In this document: positions 42,572 to 51,963 of the stretch, piece after piece | Position numbering within the stretch: the first letter of the stretch is position 1 | Layout: each line of letters starts with the position of its first letter | Assembly: GCF_024362205.1 (NCBI RefSeq) | Contig: NZ_CP101462.1 | Coordinates: forward strand, 462,501 to 526,500 | Reading direction: 5' to 3' | DNA: 64,000 bases | Source: Exiguobacterium aurantiacum | Lineage (GTDB): Bacteria > Bacillota > Bacilli > Exiguobacteriales > Exiguobacteriaceae | Notes under the pieces: model-generated | What the model was told of the DNA's origin: nothing | Databases searched by the model: none | What the model saw: only the letters and a program-made list of their open reading frames with translations | Program-made: the position numbers and the translations under genes

Positions 42572-43192
42572 TCATGAAGATTCAATGTCGACATGGTGGC
42601 TCGTGATGGCGCGATCTAACTGGTGGAGGTACAGTTTCATCGTTAAAAACACGATGAAGGAAAAGCCGAACAACAAATAGAGCGGAGACCGATATGCGAG
42701 CATACCAAGCGCTGTGAATAACAAGAGCGCGAGCACGACAATATAGCCGTATCGCATGATGCTGAATAACGCCAACTTCAAGGCATCCATCGTCTTCATC
42801 TCGTAGTGCGTCAAAATCGGAAATAGAAATAACGATAGGGAGACGAAGACAAATCCAATCACGAACAGACCGGTGAAGAGAATCGTCTGCCCGGTGTCGA
42901 TTTGACGAATGAGCAAAAAGTCGATCAACAAGACGAATACAAACAAGGTCCAGGCTATACCGAGTTTATAATGACGGCGCACCCCTTCATTAAAGAAGCG
43001 GAAGTAGGCGCGGAACACGCTGTAGTCTTGGTTGACCGACCATTGCCGTGTGACGGCATGTAAGGCGTACAAGGCCGGGAACAAAGTGATGACAGGCAGA
43101 ATGGTCAGTAAGAAGACCACGTTCAGTTGCACCAGGCTGGTGACAAATTCGAGCGCTTGGAATAGCTTGTTATGTTCATGTTTTAAATTCAT
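42572..43192 (-). CDS. YesL-like (DUF624) membrane protein
   Basis: 206 aa with about five helices. Conserved N-terminal block QLNVVFLLTILPVITLFPAL followed by ALHAVTRQW is the DUF624 signature. In Bacillus yesL lies in carbohydrate loci and may help sugar transporters. ATG 43192 has GGAGG 5 nt upstream. It sits 27 bp after araR on the same strand, so araR and this gene form an operon and it probably serves the arabinose system. Confidence 0.83.
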   Translation of the reverse strand: MNLKHEHNKLFQALEFVTSLVQLNVVFLLTILPVITLFPALYALHAVTRQWSVNQDYSVFRAYFRFFNEGVRRHYKLGIAWTLFVFVLLIDFLLIRQIDTGQTILFTGLFVIGFVFVSLSLFLFPILTHYEMKTMDALKLALFSIMRYGYIVVLALLLFTALGMLAYRSPLYLLFGFSFIVFLTMKLYLHQLDRAITSHHVDIESS

Positions 43193-43219
43193 GAGGACCT
43201 CCAAGAAGTTAGCAGGGAA

Positions 43220-44344
43220 TCAGCCTAATTTAGATTCGAGACGGTTATAGGGTGCAGTCGAGTTACGCACGATCAATTCAGGTTCATACGTATGTGACGG
43301 CGGCGTGTCCTTTTTCTCGACAGCTGCGATGATCCACTCGGCTGCGGCACGACCCAATTCTTGCTTCGGGTGGATGATCGAAGTCAGTTTCACCTCTGTC
43401 GCGACGGCAAGCACCGAGTCGTCATATCCGACGAGTGAGACGTCTTGGGGGACAGAGAGGCGTAGATTTCTCAACTGGTCCAACACGCTAAGGGCGAGTT
43501 GGTCGTTATAACAGACGATCGCGCTCGGCCGTTCGTCCGCGTTCTCGAACACTTGATGAATCACGTCATAAAAAGAAGGCACAAGTTCTTCTGTCGTATA
43601 CGTTATAATTAATTCTGGCTCTAAGGGAAGATTGTATTCCCGGAACGCGCGTATGAAGCCGCGCATCCGATGGACCCCTTGAAGGTCATCTGTTTTGAAG
43701 AGTCCCATGATGCGCTCATGGCCAAGTTTGATGAGATGTTCGGCAGCCAAGAATCCGCCTTTCTCGTCATCCATGATCAAATAAGGAGGCGTCAACTGCG
43801 AATAGTACTGGTTAATCATCAAATACGGCGTATGCTGTTGTTCGAGCTCTAAATAATATTTGATATTCGGATTGTAGCTACTGCTCTTCGTCGGCTCGAC
43901 GATCAACCCATCAATTTGACGATCTAACATCATCTCGAGACATTGCCGTTCTTTCTCGACGTTGTTATCCGTACAAGATAAAGTCAACGTGTATCCTTTT
44001 GAAGCCAAGTGAGATTCAATCCCCCGGATAATAGACGGGAAGATATAATCAGACATGTAGGTCGTGATGACCCCGATGTTTTTACCATTGCCTAAACGTT
44101 CAATCGTCTGGGGGGTCGAAGTCGGAAGGACGGGGGAACAATACGTGCCCGAGCCTTGTTCACGGTAAAGATAACCTTCATTCACTAATTCTCCTACAGC
44201 TTGTCGAATCGTATGACGGCTCACTCCAAATGATTGGACCAATTCATTTTCAGAAGGAATTTTTTCACCGGGTCTTACCGTTCCATCTTTTATCCATTCA
44301 AGAATATGATCTTTGACCATATTGTACTTTGTGCGTTGTGCCAT
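43220..44344 (-). CDS. araR: AraR arabinose repressor (GntR/LacI chimera)
   Basis: 374 aa: GntR-type winged helix at the N-terminus (PSENELVQSFGVSRHTIRQA, GYLYREQGSGTYC) fused to a LacI/GalR effector domain (NIGVITTYMSDYIFPSIIRG, VGYDDSVLAVATEVKLTSI). This fusion and its place beside ara genes define AraR, which represses ara genes until L-arabinose binds. The ATG at 44344 has a weak ribosome site (CAGGGA). GTACG-type AraR boxes lie upstream, so it is probably autoregulated. Confidence 0.92.
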   Translation of the reverse strand: MAQRTKYNMVKDHILEWIKDGTVRPGEKIPSENELVQSFGVSRHTIRQAVGELVNEGYLYREQGSGTYCSPVLPTSTPQTIERLGNGKNIGVITTYMSDYIFPSIIRGIESHLASKGYTLTLSCTDNNVEKERQCLEMMLDRQIDGLIVEPTKSSSYNPNIKYYLELEQQHTPYLMINQYYSQLTPPYLIMDDEKGGFLAAEHLIKLGHERIMGLFKTDDLQGVHRMRGFIRAFREYNLPLEPELIITYTTEELVPSFYDVIHQVFENADERPSAIVCYNDQLALSVLDQLRNLRLSVPQDVSLVGYDDSVLAVATEVKLTSIIHPKQELGRAAAEWIIAAVEKKDTPPSHTYEPELIVRNSTAPYNRLESKLG

Positions 44345-44711
44345 CTGGCGTCCCTGCTTTCTCTCATGTACGTCGAACAACTCATACGTACAAGATATGA
44401 TCTTACTTCCATATTAACAAACAAATGTACCGTTTACTATGAATAAGCAAAAAAAGCATCTGAATTTTCTATGAATATGTACGGATGAAATATAAAAATA
44501 CATAAAAATCAAATTGACATGTACGAACGTGTGTAATAGACTCGAATTGTACAGAAAACGCTTTCATTACCAATCATATCGGTTTATTGGCTAGTAAATG
44601 TATAGTGTTGTGTGGGCTTCATTATACAGTTTGCTTTTTTATTTAACTCAACATGTACGTACATCTTTATCATGCTTTGCACATGAATATAAATTGATGG
44701 AGGAATTCACA
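44345..44711 (+). promoter_or_regulatory. araR-araN regulatory region with AraR boxes and cre
   Basis: Gene-free 367 bp. AraR-like boxes with a GTACG core at 44366-44375, 44384-44394, 44423-44435, 44475-44486, 44517-44530 and 44653-44664; the last contains ATGTACGTACAT, a perfect 12-bp palindrome. The araN promoter is TTGACA (44514-44519), 17 bp, TAGACT (44537-44542), with one box in its spacer. A cre site (TGAAAGCGTTTTCT on the minus strand, 44553-44566) lies about 10 bp past the start, giving CcpA repression. The long untranslated leader (about 160 nt) holds the palindrome as a possible roadblock operator. Confidence 0.8.
44553..44566 (-). promoter_or_regulatory. CcpA cre site upstream of araN
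   Basis: TGAAAGCGTTTTCT fits the cre consensus TGWAARCGYTWNCW at all positions. Confidence 0.82.
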
Positions 44712-44870
44712 ATGAATCGTAAATCGAAAAAAATGTTTGCGTTGACGATGTCAGCACTGATGACAACTTCTTTAGCGCTCGCCGGCTGTTCGGGAGACGA
44801 GGCAGGCGCGGATGGAAAAGTTGAACTGACATTTATGTTCCGTGGAAATCCAGAAGAGGATGAATTATAA
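44712..44870 (+). pseudogene. araN: araN 5' fragment (interrupted by IS30-family element)
   Basis: Start of the arabino-oligosaccharide-binding lipoprotein: KSKKMFALTMSALMTTSLA, lipobox LAGCSGD, and VELTFMFRGNPEEDE, after which the frame runs into the IS and stops after 52 residues. GGAGG precedes the ATG and the promoter region is intact, so a short secreted lipopeptide could still be made. The frame resumes exactly in register at 45903, which shows the gene was whole before insertion. Confidence 0.9.
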
Positions 44871-45905
44871 AATTAAGTGCAACACCCAAAAGTGAACACA
44901 AAAAAAGCCCACAGCGACGTCCTCGTGTAGAATGAAGTCACCACAACACACATTCAGACGGAGGAATCGCTATGAGCTACACCCATCTTACCACAACGGA
45001 ACGCGTGAAAATAGAGACGTATCTGGAGCTCGGGATGTCCATCCGGTCCATCGCGAGACGGATCGGGCGACAGCCATCGACCGTCTCGCGGGAGATCAGA
45101 CGGAACCCCGGCTACGAATCGGGACGTGCCCAGAAACGCTACGAGAAGGCGAAGACCAACTGTGGCGCCAAGACGAAACTCGACGACACGATGCGCCGGA
45201 CGATCGTCGAGAAGCTGCGTGCGACCTGGTCCCCGGAACAGATCGTGGGACGGCTCTTCAACGGAAAGCTCGCCTTCTCCACCATCTACCGTTGGATCTA
45301 TGCGGGACGGATCGACGTGCCCCTGACCGTGCTCCGCCAGAAAGGGAAACGTCAAAAGCCGACCGAGACGCGCGGACGCATCAACGTCGGACTCTCCATC
45401 TCGCAACGACCGCCAGAGGTCAGGGGGCGCCGGACGTTCGGGCACTGGGAGCTCGACACCGTCGTCTCCGGACGAGGGAAGTCGAAGGCGTGCGTCGCGA
45501 CGTTCATCGAGCGGAAGAGCCGGTTCTATCTCGCCCTGCCGATCGCGGACCGCACCGCGGCCTCGATGGAGGGGGCGATCCATGCGGTGCACGTCGCCTT
45601 CCCGGACGGCACGTTCGAGACGGCGACGACGGACCGGGGCAAGGAGTTCAGCGGTCACGAGCGCATCCAGGCGTCACTCGGTGTGCCGATGTATTTCGCC
45701 GACCCGTACGCATCGTGGCAACGGGGAAGCAACGAGAACGCCAACGGGCTCCTGCGCGAGTTCTTCCCGAAAGGAACGGACTTCGCGCAGGTGGCGCATG
45801 ACGAACTCGCGGACGCGCTCACCAAGATCAACGGGCGGCCGAGAAAATGCCTGAACTGGAAAACCGCACACGAGGCCTTCACCGAGGAAGTGTTGCGCTT
45901 AATTT
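44867..45905 (+). mobile_element. IS30-family insertion sequence inside araN
   Basis: About 1.04 kb. Inverted repeats AAATTAAGTGCAACAC (44870-44885) and GTGTTGCGCTTAATTT (45890-45905) match at 15 of 16 positions. AATT occurs at both joints (44863-44866 and 45901-45904) and may be the target duplication, but the exact ends cannot be fixed because the repeats are AT-rich. GC content of the element is higher than that of its host gene. Confidence 0.85.
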
Positions 45906-45907
45906 GA
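44972..45907 (+). CDS. IS30-family DDE transposase
   Basis: 311 aa: N-terminal HTH ([32 protein letters not shown]), then a DDE core with [12 protein letters not shown] (Asp), [12 protein letters not shown] (Asp), and [19 protein letters not shown] (Glu), exactly the IS30 pattern. GGAGG lies 7 nt before the ATG. The stop TGA lies at or just past the right inverted repeat, so it may be supplied by araN sequence. Intact, so potentially active. Confidence 0.92.
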   Translation: MSYTHLTTTERVKIETYLELGMSIRSIARRIGRQPSTVSREIRRNPGYESGRAQKRYEKAKTNCGAKTKLDDTMRRTIVEKLRATWSPEQIVGRLFNGKLAFSTIYRWIYAGRIDVPLTVLRQKGKRQKPTETRGRINVGLSISQRPPEVRGRRTFGHWELDTVVSGRGKSKACVATFIERKSRFYLALPIADRTAASMEGAIHAVHVAFPDGTFETATTDRGKEFSGHERIQASLGVPMYFADPYASWQRGSNENANGLLREFFPKGTDFAQVAHDELADALTKINGRPRKCLNWKTAHEAFTEEVLRLI

Positions 45908-47123
45908 CAAACCGTCAGAGTTAAAAGCCTACCAAGCAACAGTAAAACGTTTTGAAGAAGCCAACAAAGATGTGAAAGTGACGATGGTCCAAACGGCCCC
46001 GGATCAGTATGATACAAAACTCAAATCGGCCATCGCAGGTCGGAAAATCCCGGACGTCTTCTTCTATAATCCTGCCCAAGTGAAGGCCTATGTAAACTCG
46101 GGTGTGCTCCTCGACATCACCGAAGCGGTTGAAAATTCGGAAGACGTCAAGCTAGACGACATTTGGGAGAAAGGTGTCGACAAATATCGCTTCGATGGGG
46201 AGACGCTCGGAGAAGGGGCGATTTACGGACTACCGAAAGACTTAGGTCCGTTCGCACTCGGCTACAACAAGACGATGTTCGAAGATGCGGGCATCCCGCT
46301 CCCGGATAAAGACAAACCATATACATGGGATGAGTTCGTGGACGTGGCTAAACAGTTGACGAAAGACACGAACGGTGACGGCAAGATGGATCAGTACGGC
46401 ACTGGTTTCAACGTGAACTGGGCCCTTCAACCGTTCGTCTGGAGTAACGGGGCCGACTGGATCAATGAAGATGGTACGAAAGTGACAATCGATGATCCGA
46501 AGTTCATCGAAGCGTTGCAATTCTTCGTCGATCAACAGTTGAAACACGGGATCACACCGTCAATCGGCGAAACACAGACGCTCGACACGTACCAACGTTG
46601 GCTGAAAGGACAACTCGCCTTCTTCCCGGTCGGACCGTGGGATATGGCGGCATTCAAAGAACAGTTGAAATTCGAGTACGACTTACTTCCATGGCCAGCC
46701 GGTTCGACTGGTAAAGCGTCAGGATGGGTCGGGTCGCTCGGGATTGGCGTAGGTTCGACGACGGAACATAAAGAGGAAGCGGCAGAGTTGGCCATGTACT
46801 TGTCTGCGGACCAAGAAGGGCAACAAGCGCTCGTAGACGCGCAAGTCCAATTGCCGAACAGTGTGGAAATCGCAGACAACTGGGCAGCGGACACGTCGAT
46901 CAAACCAGACAACAAACAAGAATTCCTTGATTTAATCAACGACTATGGCCGCGGCTTCCCGGCTGAGAAGACATACACGGCAGAATGGTATGACGAGTTC
47001 TTCAAAAACATCCAGCCTGTGCTCGACGGTAAAACGTCGGTCGAAGACTATGTGAAGACGGCGCAGCCGAAAATGCAGAAATTGCTCGATGCGGCGATCG
47101 CACAAGAGGAACAGGCGAACTGA
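45904..47123 (+). pseudogene. araN: araN 3' fragment
   Basis: Remainder of the binding protein, in frame with the 5' part: [79 protein letters not shown], ending AQEEQAN. It lacks its own signal peptide and ribosome site; a GTG at 45972 has none either. Without secretion and lipidation it cannot serve as a binding protein even if some is translated. Confidence 0.88.
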
Positions 47124-47192
47124 TCAGAGAGTCGAAACGGAGGTGGCGATGTTCGCCACCTGCGTCTCTGACGTTGAAAGGATGGAAGGGTA

Positions 47193-48089
47193 ATGAAAAC
47201 AAAATCGATTTCCAAGTTATATCGAACTGAACAGCGGTACGCCTATTTGTTCGTTGCGGCACCGGTCATTGGGTTCTTCCTCTTTGCGTTCATACCGTTG
47301 ATGTACTCTGTTTACGGCGCCTTCACGAATTGGAACGGCCTCGGTCAAATGAAATTTATTGGGTTTGAGAACTTCGTTAACTTGTTCCAAGATGAATATT
47401 TTTATAAATCGATGTACAACACGCTCTTCATGATGATTGGGATCCCAATCGGCATCGTCCTCGCGCTTCTGCTCGCCCTCGCGTTGAATCGAAAGATTTT
47501 TGGGACGGACACGTTCCGCGTGATTTACTACATTCCCGTCATCTCGTCGATTGCCGCCGTCTCGATTTTGTGGCAATGGGCGTATAACGGTGACTATGGA
47601 TTGGTCAACCAATTCCTGGCTTTGATCGGGATCGACGGGCCGAACTGGCTCCAAAACACCGATACCGTCAAACCGGCGCTCATCCTCATGGCGATTTGGA
47701 AAGGGCTCGGCTACACGATGCTCCTTTACTTGGCGGCGCTCCAAAGTGTCCCGAAATCATTTTATGAAGCAGCGAAACTGGATGGGGCCAACGCGTGGCA
47801 AAGCTTTTGGCACATCACGCTCCCGATGGTCAAACCGGTCACGTTCTTCATCATCGTGACGAACATCATCGGTGGGGCACAAATCTTCACGGAAATTAAC
47901 GTCATGACACCAACTGGGGGTCCGGAGTACTCGTCTGCCTCTGCGGTCTTCTACATTTGGCAAAAATCGTTCGGGAACTTCCAACTCGGTTACGCTTCGG
48001 CGATGGCGCTCGTCCTCGGGCTCTTCATTTTCATCGTCACGTTGCTCCAATTCCGGATGAATGAAAAATCATCGTTCGATCTTGATTGA
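47193..48089 (+). CDS. araP: AraP arabino-oligosaccharide ABC permease
   Basis: 298-aa MalF-type permease with six helices (RYAYLFVAAPVIGFFLFAFI at the start). The EAA loop reads YEAAKLDGANAWQSFWHITL followed by PMV. GGAAGG precedes the ATG. It lies 69 bp after the araN end. Function by position and similarity to Bacillus AraP, which imports arabinose oligomers and is energised by MsmX; no ATPase gene lies in this cluster. Confidence 0.9.
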   Translation: MKTKSISKLYRTEQRYAYLFVAAPVIGFFLFAFIPLMYSVYGAFTNWNGLGQMKFIGFENFVNLFQDEYFYKSMYNTLFMMIGIPIGIVLALLLALALNRKIFGTDTFRVIYYIPVISSIAAVSILWQWAYNGDYGLVNQFLALIGIDGPNWLQNTDTVKPALILMAIWKGLGYTMLLYLAALQSVPKSFYEAAKLDGANAWQSFWHITLPMVKPVTFFIIVTNIIGGAQIFTEINVMTPTGGPEYSSASAVFYIWQKSFGNFQLGYASAMALVLGLFIFIVTLLQFRMNEKSSFDLD

Positions 48090-48119
48090 GCGATTCGCGT
48101 ATAGGAAAGGAGAATGACC

Positions 48120-49004
48120 ATGCAATTAGCTCTCTCACGGAAAAAAGAGAACGTGGAAACGATGTCGGTGAAGAAGAAGGATCGAATCACGGATTTCTTC
48201 ATCTTTATCTTCCTCTCTATCGGAGCGGTCGTCATGATCGCACCGCTGCTGTGGATGGTGTCGACGTCGCTAAAATCAAAAGAGGATGTGTTCGCACTCC
48301 CGCCCGTATGGATCCCGACCGATATTTCGTTTAGCAAGTACACGGAAATTTGGAGTATGGGTCCGTTATTATCGGGGATATCGAACAGTTTGATTGTCGC
48401 ATTATCCGTTACGATCGTCGGGACGTTCACGTCGAGCTTGGCAGCGTTCGCCTTCGCGAAGTTGAACTTCAGAGGCAAGAATAAAATCTTCCTACTCTTG
48501 TTCGCTTCTGTCATGATCCCATACCCGGTGCTCATGATTCCCCAGTTCATGATGTTCTCGAGCATCGGCTGGGTGGACACGCTGTTACCGTTGATCGTAC
48601 CGGGGCTGTTCGGGAATATTTTCATGATTTTCTTCTTGCGCCAATTTTTGAACAGCATCCCGAACTCAATTATTGAAGCGGCCAAGATTGATGGCTGCTC
48701 GTACTTCCAAATCTTCTACAAGATTATCTTCCCATTGATCAAGCCGGCCGTGGCCGCGCAATTGATTCTTTGGTTCATGGCAATCTGGAACGACTATCTC
48801 GGGCCGATTTTGTATTTGAACTCGCCGGAGAAACAGACGCTTCAACTTGTCATCGCGAACTTCAACGCATCTTATGCAATTCAAAGTGATTATCCGTTAA
48901 TCATGGCCGCGTCCGTCGTGGCGTTACTCCCGATGTTGATCGTCTTCATGATCTTCCAAAAACAGATCATCGAGTCGATTGCGATTTCTGGTGTGAAGGG
49001 CTGA
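48120..49004 (+). CDS. araQ: AraQ arabino-oligosaccharide ABC permease
   Basis: 294-aa MalG-type permease, partner of AraP. N-terminal cytoplasmic tail, then FFIFIFLSIGAVVMIAPLLW and LWMVSTSLKSKEDVFALPP, EAA loop IEAAKIDGCSYFQIFYKIIF. ATG 48120 has AAAGGAG 7 nt upstream; ATG 48114 is in frame but too close. Confidence 0.9.
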   Translation: MQLALSRKKENVETMSVKKKDRITDFFIFIFLSIGAVVMIAPLLWMVSTSLKSKEDVFALPPVWIPTDISFSKYTEIWSMGPLLSGISNSLIVALSVTIVGTFTSSLAAFAFAKLNFRGKNKIFLLLFASVMIPYPVLMIPQFMMFSSIGWVDTLLPLIVPGLFGNIFMIFFLRQFLNSIPNSIIEAAKIDGCSYFQIFYKIIFPLIKPAVAAQLILWFMAIWNDYLGPILYLNSPEKQTLQLVIANFNASYAIQSDYPLIMAASVVALLPMLIVFMIFQKQIIESIAISGVKG

Positions 49005-49033
49005 GACAAGACAGAGTGCGTGCATGGAGGTCG

Positions 49034-50350
49034 ATGAGGTTGGCACTCCCGAAAGCGCCGTTTGATCAACAAGTGGAAGATGTGACGCCAGACGTGCTCA
49101 ACAAAGAGAGCGAGTGGACGACGAACTTCACGCATGATGGGGCGATCTTTAAAGATGGTGACACGTACTACGTTTTCTCGACGGATTACATGGTGGGTAG
49201 TCCTCCGACGCCCGGCATTCAAATCCGTAAATCGACCGATCTCATTCACTGGGAGTTCGTCGGCCGTGTGTTCGATCAAGTGTCTGAAGAGGCGTTCGCT
49301 TGGGCCGGTGGGAATACGTTCTGGGCCCCGGCGATCACAAAAATCGGAGATCGGTTCCACTTGTACTATTCCGTTTCAGGGGTCGGGAGCCGCACGTCGT
49401 ACATCGGGCTCGCGACCGCCTCAACGATTGAAGGGCCTTGGGAAGACGAGGGTGCCGTCGTGACGTCGAAAGACGGAGACAGGGGTGTCGCCAACGCGAT
49501 TGACCCTCACGTGACGCAAGATGCGGCAGGCAAATGGTGGATGACGTATGGGTCGTACTTTGGGGGGGTCTTTTTGACGGAGATTGATCCAGGCACTGGG
49601 AAACGAGTGGACGAATCGTCAGAAGGAACGTTGCTTGCCAAACGGAAAGACATGTCGATGGGCATCGAAGGGCCGGAAATCTTATATAACGATGAAACAG
49701 GCTATTACTACTTGATGGTGTCGTACGGTTGGCTAGAAGATACGTACAACGTCCGAATCGGTCGCTCGAAGTCGATCGCGGGACCGTACGTCGATTCGCG
49801 TGGCCGTGACTTACGCGACGAATCGGATGAGTCGTTTGATACGGGCGTGAAAATCGTGGGTCCGTACCGTTTCGAAGGAGATGACGGATACGTCGGGACC
49901 GGGCACTCGGCATTCTTACAAGATGGGACCGATACGTTCGTGTTGCATCAGGCGCGACCGAGTGAAGACATCTATTGGTCACATTTGCACGTCCGAAAAG
50001 TGTATTGGACGAAAGATGGTTGGCCGGTCGTCTCGCCCGAGCGCTACGCCGGGGAAGGAGACGTCGAGGTCGACGACGCCCATCTGGTCGGGGACTGGGA
50101 CGTCATCACGTTCCCTCGGTTCGACGATGGGCAGCAAGCCTCGAGCACGTTGACGTTGGAACGAGGCGGGAAGCTCGAAAACGGGGACGGGTCCTGGCGA
50201 TTGAACGGCTCGGTCCTCGAGGTCGAAGTCGGACAAGAGACGTATGAGACGCAAGTCGGAGCGGCTTGGGACTGGGAGAATTGGCAACCGACGATCATCT
50301 TCACAGGTCTGAGCGAGGACGGCACCGCCGTATGGGGCAAAAAACAATAA
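49034..50350 (+). CDS. GH43 endo-1,5-alpha-L-arabinanase, intracellular (copy 1)
   Basis: About 438 aa. Five-blade propeller catalytic domain with the three GH43 acids: Asp in FTHDGAIFKDGDTYYVFST, Asp in NAIDPHV, Glu in GIEGPEILY; then a C-terminal beta domain (LVGDWDVITFPRF onward) typical of two-domain arabinanases such as AbnB relatives. No signal peptide, so it cuts imported arabino-oligomers. Start uncertain: ATG 49034 sits 3 nt after GGAGG, while TTG 49040 has ideal spacing. Its neighbour downstream is a paralogue of the same architecture. Confidence 0.87.
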   Translation: MRLALPKAPFDQQVEDVTPDVLNKESEWTTNFTHDGAIFKDGDTYYVFSTDYMVGSPPTPGIQIRKSTDLIHWEFVGRVFDQVSEEAFAWAGGNTFWAPAITKIGDRFHLYYSVSGVGSRTSYIGLATASTIEGPWEDEGAVVTSKDGDRGVANAIDPHVTQDAAGKWWMTYGSYFGGVFLTEIDPGTGKRVDESSEGTLLAKRKDMSMGIEGPEILYNDETGYYYLMVSYGWLEDTYNVRIGRSKSIAGPYVDSRGRDLRDESDESFDTGVKIVGPYRFEGDDGYVGTGHSAFLQDGTDTFVLHQARPSEDIYWSHLHVRKVYWTKDGWPVVSPERYAGEGDVEVDDAHLVGDWDVITFPRFDDGQQASSTLTLERGGKLENGDGSWRLNGSVLEVEVGQETYETQVGAAWDWENWQPTIIFTGLSEDGTAVWGKKQ

Positions 50351-50366
50351 AAGGAGAAATGGGAAC

Positions 50367-51677
50367 ATGCAAAAACTGAACGGTCCTAAACGAGAAGAAC
50401 GTTATCTGCTAGAACGATTGACGAACGAAACGATGTGGGGCACGCACAACGCCCACGATCCCGCCTCGATCAAAGTCGGGGACTGGTATTACGTGTTCTC
50501 GACGGACGCTGCCCACGGGCATCAAATCAACGGGGGGATTCAAGTGCGCCGCTCACTTGACTTGATCCATTGGGAATACGTCGGCTTGGCGTTTGAAGAA
50601 CTTCCGCACGAGGCTGTGGAATGGACCGGGGCGCCAGGGCTTTGGGCGCCGGAAGTCGTGTTCATGGGTGGTCGCTATGTCATGTACTATGCGGCTTCAC
50701 AGTTTGGACAGACGCAGTCCTATATCGGTGTCGCCAGTGCGGAAACGATAGATGGACCGTGGCATGATCACGGGCTCGTCGTGAAGAGTGAGGCTGGGAC
50801 GTCAGGACCGAACGCGATCGATCCGAATATCACGTTCGATGCACATGGAGAACCTTGGCTCGTCTATGGCAGCTTCTTTGGTGGGCTGTATGTGTTCCCA
50901 ATCGATCCGGAGACCGGGAAGAAACGTCCGGGGAGTGAGGGGACGTTGATCGCGAAACGGCATCAACGTGTCGAAGGGGCGATCGAAGGACCGTATATCG
51001 TCTATCGGGAGACGGATCGCCATTATTACTTGTTCGTCTCGTACGACTCCTTGTTCAAGGACTATCACATCCGTGTGGCCCGCTCGACTTCGATCACCGG
51101 ACCGTACGTCGATTTTGATGGGAACGTCATGACCGACCTCGAGATCGACCCGCAACAAGTCGGCATGAAGATTTTAGGGGGCTATCGGTTCGGGGCTGGG
51201 GAAGGTTGGGTCGGTCCCGGTCATAACTCCATCTTGCATGACGGGGACAAGGATTATCTCTTCCATCACGTCAGAGGTGAGCAAGACCCGCACTGGCACG
51301 AACTGCATATCCGGAAAATCATTTGGACGGAATCGGGCTGGCCGCTCGTATCTCCGCAACGATATGCCGGGGAAGAAGAACGGTCCATCGAGATGGAGGA
51401 ACTCGTCGGGGAGTGGGAGTGGATCTACATGGACCGGACGAAACATGACGTCCTGCCTTCAAGTAAAATTCAACTTCTAGATGACGGGACGTTCGTGACG
51501 GAGTATGGCGAACGAGGCCGTTATGAGAAGCTGACGGATACGACCATCAAACTCTACGGTCCTGAAGGGATCACTTGGCATGTGTTACCGGGCTGGGACT
51601 GGGAGAATTGGCGAGAGACGCTCGTGTTCGCGGGATTGTCTGACCAAGGGCACGTCTTTATCGGCAAACGACTGTAA
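50367..51677 (+). CDS. GH43 endo-1,5-alpha-L-arabinanase, intracellular (copy 2)
   Basis: 436 aa, same two-domain plan as the gene before it: NAHDPASIKVGDWYYVFSTD (first Asp), NAIDPNI (second Asp), AIEGPYIVY (Glu), calcium/His region VGPGHNSILHDGD, C-terminal domain LVGEWEWIYMDRT. No signal peptide. AAAAGGAGAAATGGG precedes the ATG. The pair looks like a tandem duplication followed by divergence. Confidence 0.88.
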   Translation: MQKLNGPKREERYLLERLTNETMWGTHNAHDPASIKVGDWYYVFSTDAAHGHQINGGIQVRRSLDLIHWEYVGLAFEELPHEAVEWTGAPGLWAPEVVFMGGRYVMYYAASQFGQTQSYIGVASAETIDGPWHDHGLVVKSEAGTSGPNAIDPNITFDAHGEPWLVYGSFFGGLYVFPIDPETGKKRPGSEGTLIAKRHQRVEGAIEGPYIVYRETDRHYYLFVSYDSLFKDYHIRVARSTSITGPYVDFDGNVMTDLEIDPQQVGMKILGGYRFGAGEGWVGPGHNSILHDGDKDYLFHHVRGEQDPHWHELHIRKIIWTESGWPLVSPQRYAGEEERSIEMEELVGEWEWIYMDRTKHDVLPSSKIQLLDDGTFVTEYGERGRYEKLTDTTIKLYGPEGITWHVLPGWDWENWRETLVFAGLSDQGHVFIGKRL

Positions 51678-51791
51678 ATATCCGTACAACTTATCGCAGT
51701 ATCTTTAAAGATGAATGTCACAGTTTTTTCAGAAGTGACGCAAAAACATTCAGATAAAATGTTGAAAACAGTTGATTAATTTAAAATAGTT

Positions 51792-51839
51792 GATACAATC
51801 AAGGTGTAAGTTATACGTACAACTTGATTGTATCTTTTT
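51792..51839 (+). terminator. Hairpin enclosing an AraR box
   Basis: A 12-bp perfect stem with the AraR dyad as its loop and a T-tract after it; probable terminator of the upstream araPQ-GH43 transcript. Confidence 0.65.
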
Positions 51840-51928
51840 GTTTTCTGTACGATTCAGACATGTTATTTGAATAGTTGTACGGATGAAAAGACAGGAGTGC
51901 CCACACACTTTATTTTTTTCATCCTATA

Positions 51929-51942
51929 TGTAAGCGCATTCT
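51929..51942 (+). promoter_or_regulatory. CcpA cre site upstream of araB
   Basis: TGTAAGCGCATTCT matches the cre consensus TGWAARCGYTWNCW except at one position (A for T at position 10); located about 20 bp before the araB start. Confidence 0.7.
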
Positions 51943-51963
51943 TTTGAAGGTAGGGTGATGAAT

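Larger units (their letters stand above)
51677..51963 (+). promoter_or_regulatory. araB promoter region: AraR boxes, cre, embedded hairpin
   Basis: AraR-like boxes at 51677-51692, 51809-51824 (AGTTATACGTACAACT, dyad) and 51873-51884. A likely promoter is TTGATT (51772-51777), 16 bp, TACAAT (51794-51799), placing the dyad just past the start. A second long dyad, GATACAATCAAG (51792-51803) and CTTGATTGTATC (51823-51834), encloses the AraR box and is followed by TTTTTG, so it can also terminate transcripts from the arabinanase genes. A cre site TGTAAGCGCATTCT lies at 51929-51942, just before araB. Confidence 0.75.

Noticed and set aside
45972-47123. Independent binding protein starting at GTG 45972
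   Set aside because: No ribosome site or signal peptide, and the frame continues upstream to the IS joint in register with the araN start; it is the araN remnant.
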